Assembly: GCA_037034305.1 (NCBI GenBank)
Contig: JBAGJY010000011.1
Coordinates: 124,001 to 188,000 of the forward strand
Direction: 5' to 3'
DNA: 64,000 nucleotides
From: Streptantibioticus_A sp037034305
GTDB lineage: Bacteria > Actinomycetota > Actinomycetes > Streptomycetales > Streptomycetaceae
This document shows, in pieces, positions 43,894 through 52,914 of this stretch. Both the position numbers and the translations under genes were made by a program. Under the pieces are notes generated by a model. The model made no database searches, had not been told where the DNA came from, and saw nothing but the letters and a program-made list of their open reading frames with translations. How positions within the stretch are numbered: the stretch's first letter is position 1; each line of letters begins with the position of its first letter.

Positions 43894-46032
43894 ATGTTTC
43901 ACCGCATAGGACGCACAGTCGTCCGCCATCCCATATGGACGGTCGTGGCGTGGATCATAGCCGCCGTCGCGATCGTCGCCACCGCACCGAGCCTTCCCTC
44001 CAACAGTGACGAAAGTAGCTTCCTCCCCAAGAGCTACGAGTCCATCCAGGCCGCGGACCTCCAGTCGAAGGCGTTCCCCAGCGCCTTCACGCCGTCCGCG
44101 ATCGTGCTCTACAGCCGTGCCGACGGCCAGAAGCTGACCCCGGCGGACCTGAAGGACGCCCAACGCGTCACCGGCCAGCTGGGCGCCAAGGGCATCGACC
44201 AGGTGCAGAAGGTCATCCCCGGACCTCCGTCGAAGGACGGCAAGTACGACCTGGCCCTGGTCCAGATGGACGCCAAGAACGCCGGTCAGCCCAAGCAGTC
44301 CGACGCGGCCAAGACGCTGCGCGCCGACGCCAAGCAACTGGCCGCCGGTACCCATCTGGACGTCAAGGTCGGCGGTTCCGCCGCACAGGCCCTGGACCAG
44401 CAGGACGCCTCCCAGAAGGGTTCCGCGCTGATCGGGATCGGCACCTTCGTGATCATCCTGGTCACCCTGCTGATCATCTTCCGGGCGCCGATCCTGGCGG
44501 TGCTGCCACTGGTGCTGATCGGTGTCGTCTCGGCCGTCGCCAACGGTCTGATCTCCTACGCCACCAAGCTGTTCAACCTCCAGGCCAACAGCTCGATCTC
44601 GGAAATGCTGATCGTGGTGCTGTTCGGTGTCGGCACGGACTACTTCCTGTTCCTGATGTTCCGCTACCGGGAGCGGCTGCGGGCGGGTGACGAGCCCAAG
44701 GAAGCGATGATCAACGCGGTCGGCCGGGTCGGTGAGGCCATCGCCTCGGCCGCGGGCGCCGTCATCATCGCGTTCCTCGCGCTCACCTTGTCCACCCTCG
44801 GTTTCCTGCGGCAGATGGGTCCGGCGCTGGCCATCGCGGTCGGTGCCACGCTGGTGGCGGGCCTCACGCTGATCCCGGCGGTGGTCTCGCTGATCGGCCC
44901 GAAGGTCTTCTGGCCGTCGAAGTCGTGGCAGAAGGAGCCGGACAACGCCCGGTTCGCGGCGCTCGGCGGCATGGTGCGCAAGCGTCCCGGGCTGGTCGCC
45001 GCGGTGTCCGGTGTGCTGATGGTCGCGCTGGCGCTGGGCACGTTCGGGTTCAAGGCCACCTTCGACATGGCCTCGGGCTCGATGCCCAAGACCAAGGAGT
45101 CGATGGTCGTCCAGACCGAGATGCAGAACGCGTACTCGGCCGGTGCCGCCGAGCCCACCAGCGTCTTCCTGACCAGCACCGACGGCAAGCCGCTGGACAA
45201 GGCGGCGCTGCCCGGGTTCGCCAGGAAGCTCCAGGGCGTCGACGGTGTCGCCGACTCCCGGCTGACCGCGCTCAGCAAGGACGGTATGACGGCCAACGTC
45301 ACCGTCACCCTCAAGTACGACGCGGCCAGCGACCAGGCGATCAACGCCGTCGGCGGCATCCGTGACGCCGCGCACGCGGACGCGCCCTCGGGGACGAAGG
45401 CGCTGGTCGGCGGCATGTCGTCGATCTACAAGGACATCAACACCGCGGTCGACCACGACTACAAGACGGTCTTCCCGGTCGCCGCGATACTGATCATGGT
45501 GATCCTGGGACTGCTGCTGCGCAGCGTGGTCGCCCCCTGGTACCTGATGGCCTCGGTCGGCCTCGGCTTCGGCGCCACGCTCGGCGCCACGGTGCTGATC
45601 TTCCAGAAGGGCGAGGGCCACTCCGGCCTGATGTTCATGCTGCCGGTGATCATGTACCTCTTCGTCGTCGCCATCGGCACCGACTACAACATCCTGATGA
45701 TCGCCCGGCTGCGCGAGGAGGCCCGCGAGGGCCGCGAGCCGCGCGACGCGGCGGGCCAGGCCCTGCGGCACGCGGGCCCGACGGTGGCCGCGGCGGGCTT
45801 CATCCTGGCGGCGACCTTCGCCACGATGATGCTCGCGGGCAACTCGATGCTGTCGGAGATGGGCTTCGCCGTCTCCTTCGGCATCGTCGTCGCCGCGTTC
45901 GTCATGGCGATGTTCTTCACGCCGAGCCTCACCGCGCTGATCGGCCACGCGGCCTGGTGGCCGGGCCACGGTGACCGGGCGACGGGCAAGGCGCCCGTCC
46001 CGGGCCGCGAGGAGGCCCGCGAACTGGTCTGA
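43894..46032 (+). CDS. MMPL/RND-family transporter
   Basis: 712 residues with the duplicated RND layout of actinobacterial MmpL proteins. An N-terminal helix is followed by a soluble porter domain, then five helices including VLFGVGTDYFLFLMFRYRE. The second half repeats the plan, ending with FVVAIGTDYNILMIARLREE. The paired GTDY motifs are the proton-relay signatures. Such proteins export lipids, glycolipids or secondary metabolites using the proton gradient. GGGAG precedes the ATG. It follows the acyl-CoA synthetase by 170 bp on the same strand; a joint role in an acyl product is possible but speculative. Confidence 0.92.
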   Translation: MFHRIGRTVVRHPIWTVVAWIIAAVAIVATAPSLPSNSDESSFLPKSYESIQAADLQSKAFPSAFTPSAIVLYSRADGQKLTPADLKDAQRVTGQLGAKGIDQVQKVIPGPPSKDGKYDLALVQMDAKNAGQPKQSDAAKTLRADAKQLAAGTHLDVKVGGSAAQALDQQDASQKGSALIGIGTFVIILVTLLIIFRAPILAVLPLVLIGVVSAVANGLISYATKLFNLQANSSISEMLIVVLFGVGTDYFLFLMFRYRERLRAGDEPKEAMINAVGRVGEAIASAAGAVIIAFLALTLSTLGFLRQMGPALAIAVGATLVAGLTLIPAVVSLIGPKVFWPSKSWQKEPDNARFAALGGMVRKRPGLVAAVSGVLMVALALGTFGFKATFDMASGSMPKTKESMVVQTEMQNAYSAGAAEPTSVFLTSTDGKPLDKAALPGFARKLQGVDGVADSRLTALSKDGMTANVTVTLKYDAASDQAINAVGGIRDAAHADAPSGTKALVGGMSSIYKDINTAVDHDYKTVFPVAAILIMVILGLLLRSVVAPWYLMASVGLGFGATLGATVLIFQKGEGHSGLMFMLPVIMYLFVVAIGTDYNILMIARLREEAREGREPRDAAGQALRHAGPTVAAAGFILAATFATMMLAGNSMLSEMGFAVSFGIVVAAFVMAMFFTPSLTALIGHAAWWPGHGDRATGKAPVPGREEARELV

Positions 46033-46050
46033 CCTGACCGGAACGCCGCC

Positions 46051-46087
46051 GAGGGGACCGGGTGCGCGGTGCGCACCCGGTCCCCTC
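46051..46087. terminator. 17-bp perfect bidirectional hairpin
   Basis: 46051-46067 pairs with 46071-46087 around GGT, exactly between the MMPL stop and the stop of the convergent DUF6299 gene. Confidence 0.85.
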
Positions 46088-46090
46088 ACC

Positions 46091-46486
46091 TCACCTCAGC
46101 CGGACGTCGTCCTCCGCGACGGCCAGGAACTCCGGCACAGGCACCAGCCCCGCCGGAGTCAGCCTGACCAACGTGACCCGCACCCGCGCCCTACCCGGCC
46201 GGACCTCGGCCCGCCCCACGCTCCGCCACCGGTGCGGGGTCCCGTCGCACTCGGCCACCGCCCCGTCGACCGCGTACTGCCGCCCACCCTGCGACACGCT
46301 CGCGCCGACCAACACGGTCCCGCCCTCGACGCACCGGTACGTCCCGGACAGCGTGACCACCCCACCCCGCGAAATCCCCCCGACCCGATCGAGACCGACC
46401 CCGTCCCCGCCATCGGCTCGGGCCACCCCACCCGATGCCACCAGCACGGCAACCGCGGCAACACTGAGAACACCAGGAATACGCAT
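46091..46486 (-). CDS. DUF6299-type secreted protein
   Basis: 131 residues from the ATG at 46486. Signal peptide to about residue 24 (SGGVARA). The mature part is a single beta-sandwich-like domain with GVVTLSGTYRC and a second Cys in AVAECDGTPHRW, which probably form a disulfide, as in the uncharacterised actinobacterial DUF6299 family. Function unknown. Confidence 0.75.
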   Translation of the reverse strand: MRIPGVLSVAAVAVLVASGGVARADGGDGVGLDRVGGISRGGVVTLSGTYRCVEGGTVLVGASVSQGGRQYAVDGAVAECDGTPHRWRSVGRAEVRPGRARVRVTLVRLTPAGLVPVPEFLAVAEDDVRLR

Positions 46487-46987
46487 ACAGCACACGTATC
46501 AGGTGTCCGCCCGCGAATCCGTGATTATCGCCCGAATGACCCCCATGGCCATCGGTTGGGCAAACCGGGAAGGCCCTTAGCGACGCCGCCGACGCCTTCT
46601 GCCTTCTCCGGCGTGGCGCCGTTGGGCGCTGGTGGTTCGGTTCGCTCCCCGTCGGCGTGGAGTTGCTCCTGGCCTGGGACCCCGGCGACACCGACCCGTC
46701 GGGGAACGGGGACCGCGGCGGCCTGGCCGTCATCCACGGCGTCCTGACGCTGCTGACCCAGGGAGCCGGGGTCGCGCGTGCGGGGCGGGCGCCTCGGGCG
46801 ACACCCGTCGGCGTTGCGGCGGTCGTGCCGGTGATTCGGCGCCCTGGCTGGATACCCTCGCTGGGGTGCTCGGCGAGGGAGGCCGTACTCACGGGGGTGC
46901 GGCGACCCCTGGTCGGTGCACCCCTCGTGGCGGGTCTGTGTGGGCCGAGCGACGTCCACCAGAGCTCGGAACACGAGGAGTGCGGTC
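46487..46987. other. Gene-free stretch before the L25 gene
   Basis: About 500 bp without a convincing coding frame or RNA signature on either strand. It holds the promoters of the DUF6299 and L25 genes, which I could not pinpoint. Confidence 0.5.
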
Positions 46988-47602
46988 ATGGCTGAGGTAC
47001 GGCTGAGCGCTGAGCTGCGCAAGGAGTACGGCAAGGGCGCGGCCCGCCGTGCCCGCCGGGAGAGCAAGGTCCCGGCGGTCGTCTACGGGCACGGCGCCGA
47101 GCCGAAGCATGTGCTGATCGACAGCCACGCGCTGATGATGGCGTTGAAGACCCCGAACGTGCTGATCAACCTGGACATCGAGGGCAAGAGCCAACTGGTC
47201 ATCCCCAAGGCCGTGCAGCGGGAGGCGGTCCGACGCTTCCTGGTCCACGTGGACCTGCTGGAGGTCAAGCGCGGTGAGAAGGTCACCGTCGAGGTGCCGA
47301 TCCAGACCGAGGGCGATCTGGCCCCGGGCGGCAACCTGATCGAGCACCTCCTGGACACCCTGCCGGTCGAGGCCGAGGCCACCCGGATCCCGGAGACGCT
47401 CACCGTCTCCATCGAGGGCCTGGACGCCGGGCACGCGGTCTACGCCAAGGACGTCCCGCTGCCCAAGGGCACCGCCCTGGCCGTCGACGGGGACACCGCC
47501 CTGCTGCAGATCGTCGCGGCCCAGGCCGAGGAGGTTCCGGAAGAGGAGGAGGCCGCGCAGGAGGAGGCCGCAGCCGAGGGCGGCGCTCCGGCCGAAGGCT
47601 GA
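46988..47602 (+). CDS. rplY: Ribosomal protein L25/general stress protein Ctc
   Basis: 204 residues from the ATG at 46988, with GAGGAG upstream. The N-terminal 95 residues are the 5S-rRNA-binding L25 domain (RLSAELRKEYGKGAARRARRE, VPAVVYGHG). The C-terminal TL5/CTC beta-domain follows (VKRGEKVTVEVPIQTEG to AKDVPLPKGTALA), then an acidic Glu/Ala tail. In the Streptomyces I know, this gene stands beside prs and pth; here neither is present, so it may be a relocated or second copy. Confidence 0.92.
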   Translation: MAEVRLSAELRKEYGKGAARRARRESKVPAVVYGHGAEPKHVLIDSHALMMALKTPNVLINLDIEGKSQLVIPKAVQREAVRRFLVHVDLLEVKRGEKVTVEVPIQTEGDLAPGGNLIEHLLDTLPVEAEATRIPETLTVSIEGLDAGHAVYAKDVPLPKGTALAVDGDTALLQIVAAQAEEVPEEEEAAQEEAAAEGGAPAEG

Positions 47603-48241
47603 CCCCAGCCGGACGGCGGGGGCGGACACCCACGGCACGTCCGACCCCGCCGCCCGTACCGCCCGGCCCACAGCACGAACAGCGCAGCCAGCGGCACCGA
47701 CCTCCCGGCTCCCGGGACGTCCGTCCCGCTCAGCGGCGCCAGGCGGGGCTGCCAGCCGACCGGCAGCCACGCCCAGCGCATCGGCGTGCGACGGCCCGCC
47801 GCGAAGGGGGAGCCGGGCGCCACGCCACCGCGTGGACCAGCAGTGCGCCCACCGCGCACCGAACCCCGTACCGCCCTGCGTCCGCCAGCAGGCGCACGGG
47901 CGCAGGCCCGCCGAGGCCACCAGGGTGGGTAGTCGGCCAAGCCCCTCCGAACGCTGACGGCTGTCGCACCGCGCGGCCACTTCGGCGTCCCGCTGGCGCT
48001 CCCCGCCCCCGCCCTGCATGGGTTCATGCAGGGCATGGCAGGCTGAATGAGGCATCAATACGCAGGCGCCAAGCGGGTTGGCTGCGGTTCGGCGGCGCCC
48101 TGAAGGCGCGGGGAACCGCGCGACCAGCCACAACGGTGCGGCAAAGGGCTCGACGGCACATCCTCGCGCACCCAGCGGAGCGCCTAGTCTGCGGCTACGG
48201 ATGTACGTTCGGGCGGCGACGGAACCAGGCCAGGAGGCACG
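47603..48241. other. 640-bp gene-free stretch
   Basis: No frame with convincing start, codon use or family features. On the minus strand around 47660-47800 a short protein-like stretch (MRWAWLPVGWQPRLAPL and LAALFVLWAG) could be the relic of a small membrane protein gene. GGTTCATGCAGGGC with GCCCTGCATGGGTTC near 48012-48040 forms a short repeat of ATGCAGGGC. Confidence 0.4.
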
Positions 48242-49084
48242 ATGGCGACGCAGGACGGGGGAGCGGCGCGCCTGATGCGGCTGTTCGACGGGCACCGGCT
48301 GACGCCCACCCAGCGGCGGATCGCGCACTGCCTGGTGCGCCGGGCCGCCGACGCGCCGTTCCTGTCCTCCGTGGAGGTGGCCGAGCTGGCCGGGGTGAGC
48401 CAGCCGTCGGTGACCCGGTTCGCGGTGGCGCTGGGCTTCGACGGCTACCCGGCGCTGCGTCGGCATCTGCGCGAGGTCGCCCCGGCGCCGCAGGCCGAGC
48501 GCAGCGAGGACCGCAACGAGTACCAGCAGGCCGTGGAAGACGAGATCGAGAACCTGCGGCAGCTTCGCGCGCTGCTGGCCGACCCCGAGCCGGTCGCCCG
48601 GGCCGGACGGCTGCTGGCCGCCTCCCGGCCGCTGCTCGTCCTGGGCCTGCGGGCGGCCGGGGCGCAGGCACGCGGCTTCGGGTACTTCGCGGCCAAGGTG
48701 CACCCGGACGTACGGGTGCTGGACGAGGGCGGCAGCGCGCTGACCGACCGCATCGACGCGGCCAGGCGGGCGGGCGCCGACGCGCTGCTGTGCTTCGCGC
48801 TGCCCCGCCACCCGCGCGAGGTGGTGGAGGCCCTGGAGTACGCCAGGCAGGCCGGGCTGACCGTGGTCACCGTCGCCGACAGCTCGTTCGCTCCGGTCGC
48901 CCGGGACACCGACCTGCTGCTGCCCGCGGCGGTCGGTACCGGGCTGGTCTTCGACACGCCGTGCGCGCCGATGATGCTGGGCCGGGTGCTGCTGGAGGCG
49001 ATGTGCGACAACCTGCCGGACGCGCAGGCCAGGCTGGAGGAGTTCGACGCGCGGGCCGCGGCGCGCGGGCTGTTCGTCGACTGA
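48242..49084 (+). CDS. MurR/RpiR-family transcriptional regulator
   Basis: 280 residues. An N-terminal HTH_6 domain (LTPTQRRIAHCLVRRAADAPF, then VEVAELAGVSQPSVTRFAVALGFDGYPALRRHL) and a C-terminal SIS sugar-phosphate-binding domain (about residues 125-250, with LLCFALPRHPREVVEALEYARQAG). AGGAGG stands 7 bases before the ATG. RpiR regulators respond to phosphosugars or related metabolites. It lies upstream of the hut region and could regulate it, but its own target is unknown. Confidence 0.92.
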   Translation: MATQDGGAARLMRLFDGHRLTPTQRRIAHCLVRRAADAPFLSSVEVAELAGVSQPSVTRFAVALGFDGYPALRRHLREVAPAPQAERSEDRNEYQQAVEDEIENLRQLRALLADPEPVARAGRLLAASRPLLVLGLRAAGAQARGFGYFAAKVHPDVRVLDEGGSALTDRIDAARRAGADALLCFALPRHPREVVEALEYARQAGLTVVTVADSSFAPVARDTDLLLPAAVGTGLVFDTPCAPMMLGRVLLEAMCDNLPDAQARLEEFDARAAARGLFVD

Positions 49085-49171
49085 TGTCCGGTTCGGTCCT
49101 CACGCTGTTTTGAGGTTCGCTGAGTAACCTCCGACCGGAAAGTGTCGATTCCGGATCGGAGGAGGACAGTC

Positions 49172-49750
49172 GTGGGGCGCGGGGCATATGCGCTGGCTCG
49201 GGTCGCGGTGATGGTACGGACGGCAGCGCGGTGGTGCTGGTGGCTCGGGGTGCTGGCGGCGCTCGCCGGGGCCTTCGTGCCGGGCCTGCTCGGCCTTCGG
49301 ATCGGGGCGCTGGGCGGCGCCGCGCTGTTCCTCGTAGCCGCCGCGGCCGCGTTCCTCGCCCGCCGGGGGCGGTACGCCGCACTGGCCGGGGCCGCGACGC
49401 ACGCCGCCAGGTCGGCGTTCCTGCAGGACCGCCGGGTCACCGCCCGGCAGTGGCTGCGCCCGCGCCGCTGGTGGCTGCTGCTGGCGTTCGCGCTGGCGGT
49501 CGGCAGCTCGGCGGCGGCTCCCGCGGCGGGCGGCATGCTGCTGGCCGGGGTGGGAGCCGGGATGTGGGCGAAGGCGGTCTGGCTGGGCCGCTGGGAGCGG
49601 TCACATGAGGCGCTGCTGTGGGCGCGCCCGGAACAGGCGCTGCGCCGCGGCCCGGCGGGCGGCGACGTACGGCAGTATCTGACCACCGGCCCGGCCGCGG
49701 GAGACGCCCGGCCCGGCGGGGCCCGACGGGTGGTCAGCGCAGCGCGCTGA
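49172..49750 (+). CDS. Hypothetical integral membrane protein
   Basis: 192 residues from the GTG at 49172, placed by a GGAGGAGG seven bases upstream. Four hydrophobic helices in two pairs, separated by a basic loop (RRGRYAALAGAATHAARSAF) and RRWW, and a Gly/Arg-rich tail. Unknown family. Its 3' end overlaps the convergent PLP-enzyme gene by 17 bp. Confidence 0.75.
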   Translation: MGRGAYALARVAVMVRTAARWCWWLGVLAALAGAFVPGLLGLRIGALGGAALFLVAAAAAFLARRGRYAALAGAATHAARSAFLQDRRVTARQWLRPRRWWLLLAFALAVGSSAAAPAAGGMLLAGVGAGMWAKAVWLGRWERSHEALLWARPEQALRRGPAGGDVRQYLTTGPAAGDARPGGARRVVSAAR

Positions 49751-51086
49751 GCGCTTCCGGCTGGGCGCCGCCGCTCTCCGCGACGATCTCGTCGAGCGTC
49801 TGCGGCGCCCGTACGGTCGCGAACCGCACGCCGTCGCCGTCGCACACGTACCCGTAGATCCCGGGCCGGGGCAGCGAGTTGTACTGGTAGTGGGTGGAGA
49901 AGTAGTACGCGCCGGTGTCCAGGAGCGCGACCAGGTCGCCCTCCTCCAACGACGGCAGCTCGCGGGCCTCGGCCACGATGTCGCCCGCGAAGCAGCACGG
50001 CCCGGCCACGTCCTGGGTGACCGGATCACCGCCCTTGGGGCGGCCCTTGGCGTCCAGCGCGATGACCCGGATCGGCCAGGCACCCGGCGCGTAGACGGTA
50101 CGGGTGGCGAGCTGGGCGCCCACGTGGCTGACCGCGATCCGACGGCCGCCCGCGGTCTTCGCGTACTCCACGCGGGCCAGGATGGTGCCGTGCTTGGCCA
50201 GCAGTGAGCGCCCGAACTCGGTGACGATGCCGTAGCGGCGGTCGAACAGGCCGGGCACGGTGGCCCTCAGCAGGCGGGCGTACTCGTGGTGCGTCGGCCT
50301 CGTGGCGTCCGAGGTGAAGTTCACCGGCAGCCCGCCGCCGATGTCCAGGGTGTCGATCTGCCGCCGTCCGACGGCTGCGTTGATCCGCTCGGCGAGTTCG
50401 TAGGTCACCCGCACGCCCTCGGCCATCAGCTCCAGCGGGCAGCCCTGCGAGCCGGTGTGCGCGTGCAGCCGGGTCAGCCAGGGGCGCCGCGTACAGGCGT
50501 CGACCAGCCAGTTCACCACGCCCGGATCGCGCAGCGGCAGGCCGAACTTGGACCGGTCGGTGGCGGTGCTGGTGGCGGCGATGCTGCCGCCGCCGATCTG
50601 CGGGTTGACCCGCAGCCCGATGGGGGAGGCGCTGCCGGTCCCGGTGAGCAGCGCGTCGAGGCGGTCCAGCTCCTGCGGGTTGTCGGCGTTGACGGCGACC
50701 CCCAGCGCCAGGGCCTCGCTCAGTTCGGCGGTGGTCTTGGCGGGCGAGTCCAGCACGATGTGCCGCGCGGGCACCCCGGCCGCCCGGGCCAGCGCCAGCT
50801 CGCCGGGGCTGGCCACCTCGCAGCCGATGCCCTCGGCGTACAGCAGCCGCAGCACCGGGACCAGGGACGCGGCCTTCACCGCGAAGGCATGGCCAACGCT
50901 CACCCCGGGCGTGGCGAACGCGGCCCGCAGCTCGCGGGCCGACTCCCGGATGCCCGCCGCGTCCAGCAGGCCCACGACCGGCAGGTCCGCGCCCAGCACC
51001 CCCTGCTCCACCGCGGCGCGCAGGGCGTGCGCCCGGCGGGCGGCCGGATCCGGCGGGGGGACGGTGTTCTGGGCCGCGGATGCCAT
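49734..51086 (-). CDS. Fold-type-III PLP decarboxylase (LysA/ODC-like)
   Basis: 450 residues. The PLP Lys is Lys71 in HAFAVKAASLVPVLRLL; HTGSQG and DIGGGLPVNF are the phosphate-contact motifs; GPCCFAGDIV carries the Cys-x-x-x-Asp element from the partner subunit; and ALLDTGAYYFSTHYQYN is the C-terminal Tyr block. This is the diaminopimelate/ornithine/arginine decarboxylase superfamily, but the overall divergence from LysA suggests a different amino acid substrate. It is divergent from hutU, sharing the 148-bp intergenic region, which hints at a link with histidine metabolism. Confidence 0.85.
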   Translation of the reverse strand: MASAAQNTVPPPDPAARRAHALRAAVEQGVLGADLPVVGLLDAAGIRESARELRAAFATPGVSVGHAFAVKAASLVPVLRLLYAEGIGCEVASPGELALARAAGVPARHIVLDSPAKTTAELSEALALGVAVNADNPQELDRLDALLTGTGSASPIGLRVNPQIGGGSIAATSTATDRSKFGLPLRDPGVVNWLVDACTRRPWLTRLHAHTGSQGCPLELMAEGVRVTYELAERINAAVGRRQIDTLDIGGGLPVNFTSDATRPTHHEYARLLRATVPGLFDRRYGIVTEFGRSLLAKHGTILARVEYAKTAGGRRIAVSHVGAQLATRTVYAPGAWPIRVIALDAKGRPKGGDPVTQDVAGPCCFAGDIVAEARELPSLEEGDLVALLDTGAYYFSTHYQYNSLPRPGIYGYVCDGDGVRFATVRAPQTLDEIVAESGGAQPEALSALR

Positions 51087-51150
51087 GGCCCCACTCCATC
51101 ACCGGCGGCGCCCGCCCGCCAGTGACCGTCGAACACCCACCCGACACCTG

Positions 51151-51185
51151 TTGACTGGATCTATTCACGCGGCAAGTATGTGAAT
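51151..51185 (+). promoter_or_regulatory. hutU promoter with inverted-repeat operator candidate
   Basis: TTGACT (51151-51156), 17 bp, then AAGTAT (51174-51179) forms a plausible promoter about 50 bp before hutU. ATTCAC (51163-51168) and GTGAAT (51180-51185) are an inverted repeat with an 11-bp spacer overlapping the -10 region, a likely repressor site. Confidence 0.4.
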
Positions 51186-51234
51186 GGCCCGATCCAGTCC
51201 CGGTCGGGCGACCATGTGTGAGGAGGCGACCCGC

Positions 51235-52914
51235 ATGTCCGCTACGGCCGTAGGTGAACCCGGCCCCCGCCCGGTCCGGGCCCCGCGAGGCACCCAGCTC
51301 AGCGCCCTCGGCTGGCAGCAGGAGGCCGCGCTGCGGATGCTCCAGAACAACCTCGACCCCGAGGTCGCCGAGCACCCCGACAAGCTGGTCGTCTACGGCG
51401 GCACCGGCAGGGCGGCCCGCGACTGGCGCTCGTTCGACGCCATGGTGCGCACTCTCAAGGGGCTGAAGCAGGACGAGACGATGCTCGTCCAGTCCGGCCG
51501 CCCGGTGGGTGTGATGACCACCCACGAGTGGGCGCCGCGGGTGCTGATCGCCAACTCCAACCTGGTCGGCGACTGGGCGAACTGGGAGGAGTTCCGCCGC
51601 CTGGAGGCCCTCGGCCTGACCATGTACGGGCAGATGACCGCCGGGTCATGGATCTACATCGGCACCCAGGGCATCCTCCAGGGCACCTACGAGACCTTCG
51701 CGGCGGTGGCGGCCAAACGGTTCGGCGGCTCGCTGGCCGGAACCATCACGCTGACCGCCGGACTCGGCGGCATGGGCGGAGCCCAGCCGCTCGCCGTCAC
51801 CATGAACGACGGCGTGGCCATCTGCGTCGACTGCGACCCGCGCGCCATCGAGCGGCGCATCGAGCACCGCTACCTGGATGTGCGGGCCGACTCCCTCGAC
51901 CACGCCCTGGAGCTGGCGACCGAGGCCCGCGACCAGCGCAGGCCGCTGTCGATCGGCCTGCTCGGCAACGCGGCCGAACTGCTGCCGCGAATGCTGGAGT
52001 TGGGTGCGCCCATCGACATCGTCACCGACCAGACCAGCGCCCACGACCCGCTGAGCTACCTGCCGTTGGGCGTCGCCTTCGAGGACATGGCGTCCTACGC
52101 CAAGGACAAGCCCGCCGACTTCACCCAGCGCGCGCGGGAGTCCATGGCCAGGCACGTCGAGGCGATGGTCGGCTTCCTGGACGCGGGCGCCGAGGTCTTC
52201 GACTACGGCAACTCCATCCGCGGCGAGGCCCAACTCGCCGGATACGACCGGGCGTTCGCCTTCCCGGGCTTCGTGCCCGCGTACATCCGGCCGCTGTTCT
52301 GCGAGGGCAAGGGCCCGTTCCGGTGGGCGGCGCTGTCCGGTGACCCCAAGGACATCGCGGCCACCGACCGGGCGATCCTCGACCTGTTCCCGCAGAACGA
52401 GTCCCTCGCCCGCTGGATCAAGATGGCGGGGGAGCGGGTCCACTTCCAGGGCCTGCCCGCCCGTATCTGCTGGCTCGGCTACGGCGAGCGGGACAAGGCC
52501 GGTGAGCGCTTCAACGACATGGTGGCCAGCGGTGAGCTGACCGCGCCCATCGTCATCGGCCGTGACCACCTCGACTGCGGCTCGGTGGCCTCCCCGTACC
52601 GGGAGACCGAGGCGATGCTCGACGGCTCCGACGCGATCGCCGACTGGCCGCTGCTGAACGCCATGGTCAACGTGGCCTCCGGCGCGTCGTGGGTGTCCAT
52701 CCACCACGGCGGTGGTGTGGGCATGGGCCGCTCGATCCACGCGGGACAGGTGACGGTCGCCGACGGGACGGCGCTCGCGGGCGAGAAGATCCGGCGGGTG
52801 CTGACCAACGACCCGGGGATGGGCGTGATCCGGCATGTGGACGCCGGATACGACATCGCGGACGAGGTCGCCCAGGAGCGCGGTGTCCGCGTGCCGATGC
52901 GGGAGGGCGCGTGA
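51235..52914 (+). CDS. hutU: Urocanate hydratase
   Basis: 559 residues from the ATG at 51235, with AGGAGG upstream. Converts urocanate to imidazolonepropionate, the second step of histidine degradation, using tightly bound NAD+. GLGGMGGAQPLAV is the nucleotide loop; IVIGRDHLDCGSVASPYRETE contains the active-site Cys; and SIHHGGGVGMGRSIHAG is characteristic. It is the first gene of a four-gene operon; its TGA overlaps the next GTG. Histidine ammonia-lyase (hutH) is not in this window, as is normal in Streptomyces. Confidence 0.97.
   Translation: MSATAVGEPGPRPVRAPRGTQLSALGWQQEAALRMLQNNLDPEVAEHPDKLVVYGGTGRAARDWRSFDAMVRTLKGLKQDETMLVQSGRPVGVMTTHEWAPRVLIANSNLVGDWANWEEFRRLEALGLTMYGQMTAGSWIYIGTQGILQGTYETFAAVAAKRFGGSLAGTITLTAGLGGMGGAQPLAVTMNDGVAICVDCDPRAIERRIEHRYLDVRADSLDHALELATEARDQRRPLSIGLLGNAAELLPRMLELGAPIDIVTDQTSAHDPLSYLPLGVAFEDMASYAKDKPADFTQRARESMARHVEAMVGFLDAGAEVFDYGNSIRGEAQLAGYDRAFAFPGFVPAYIRPLFCEGKGPFRWAALSGDPKDIAATDRAILDLFPQNESLARWIKMAGERVHFQGLPARICWLGYGERDKAGERFNDMVASGELTAPIVIGRDHLDCGSVASPYRETEAMLDGSDAIADWPLLNAMVNVASGASWVSIHHGGGVGMGRSIHAGQVTVADGTALAGEKIRRVLTNDPGMGVIRHVDAGYDIADEVAQERGVRVPMREGA

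Noticed and set aside
43834..46089. Long minus-strand frame opposite the MMPL transporter
   Set aside because: Arg/His/Gln-rich mirror of the real gene, with no start signal or domain.
46632..47006. Plus-strand frame upstream of L25
   Set aside because: Arg/Gly/Pro-rich with no homology-like blocks; it overlaps the L25 start in another frame.
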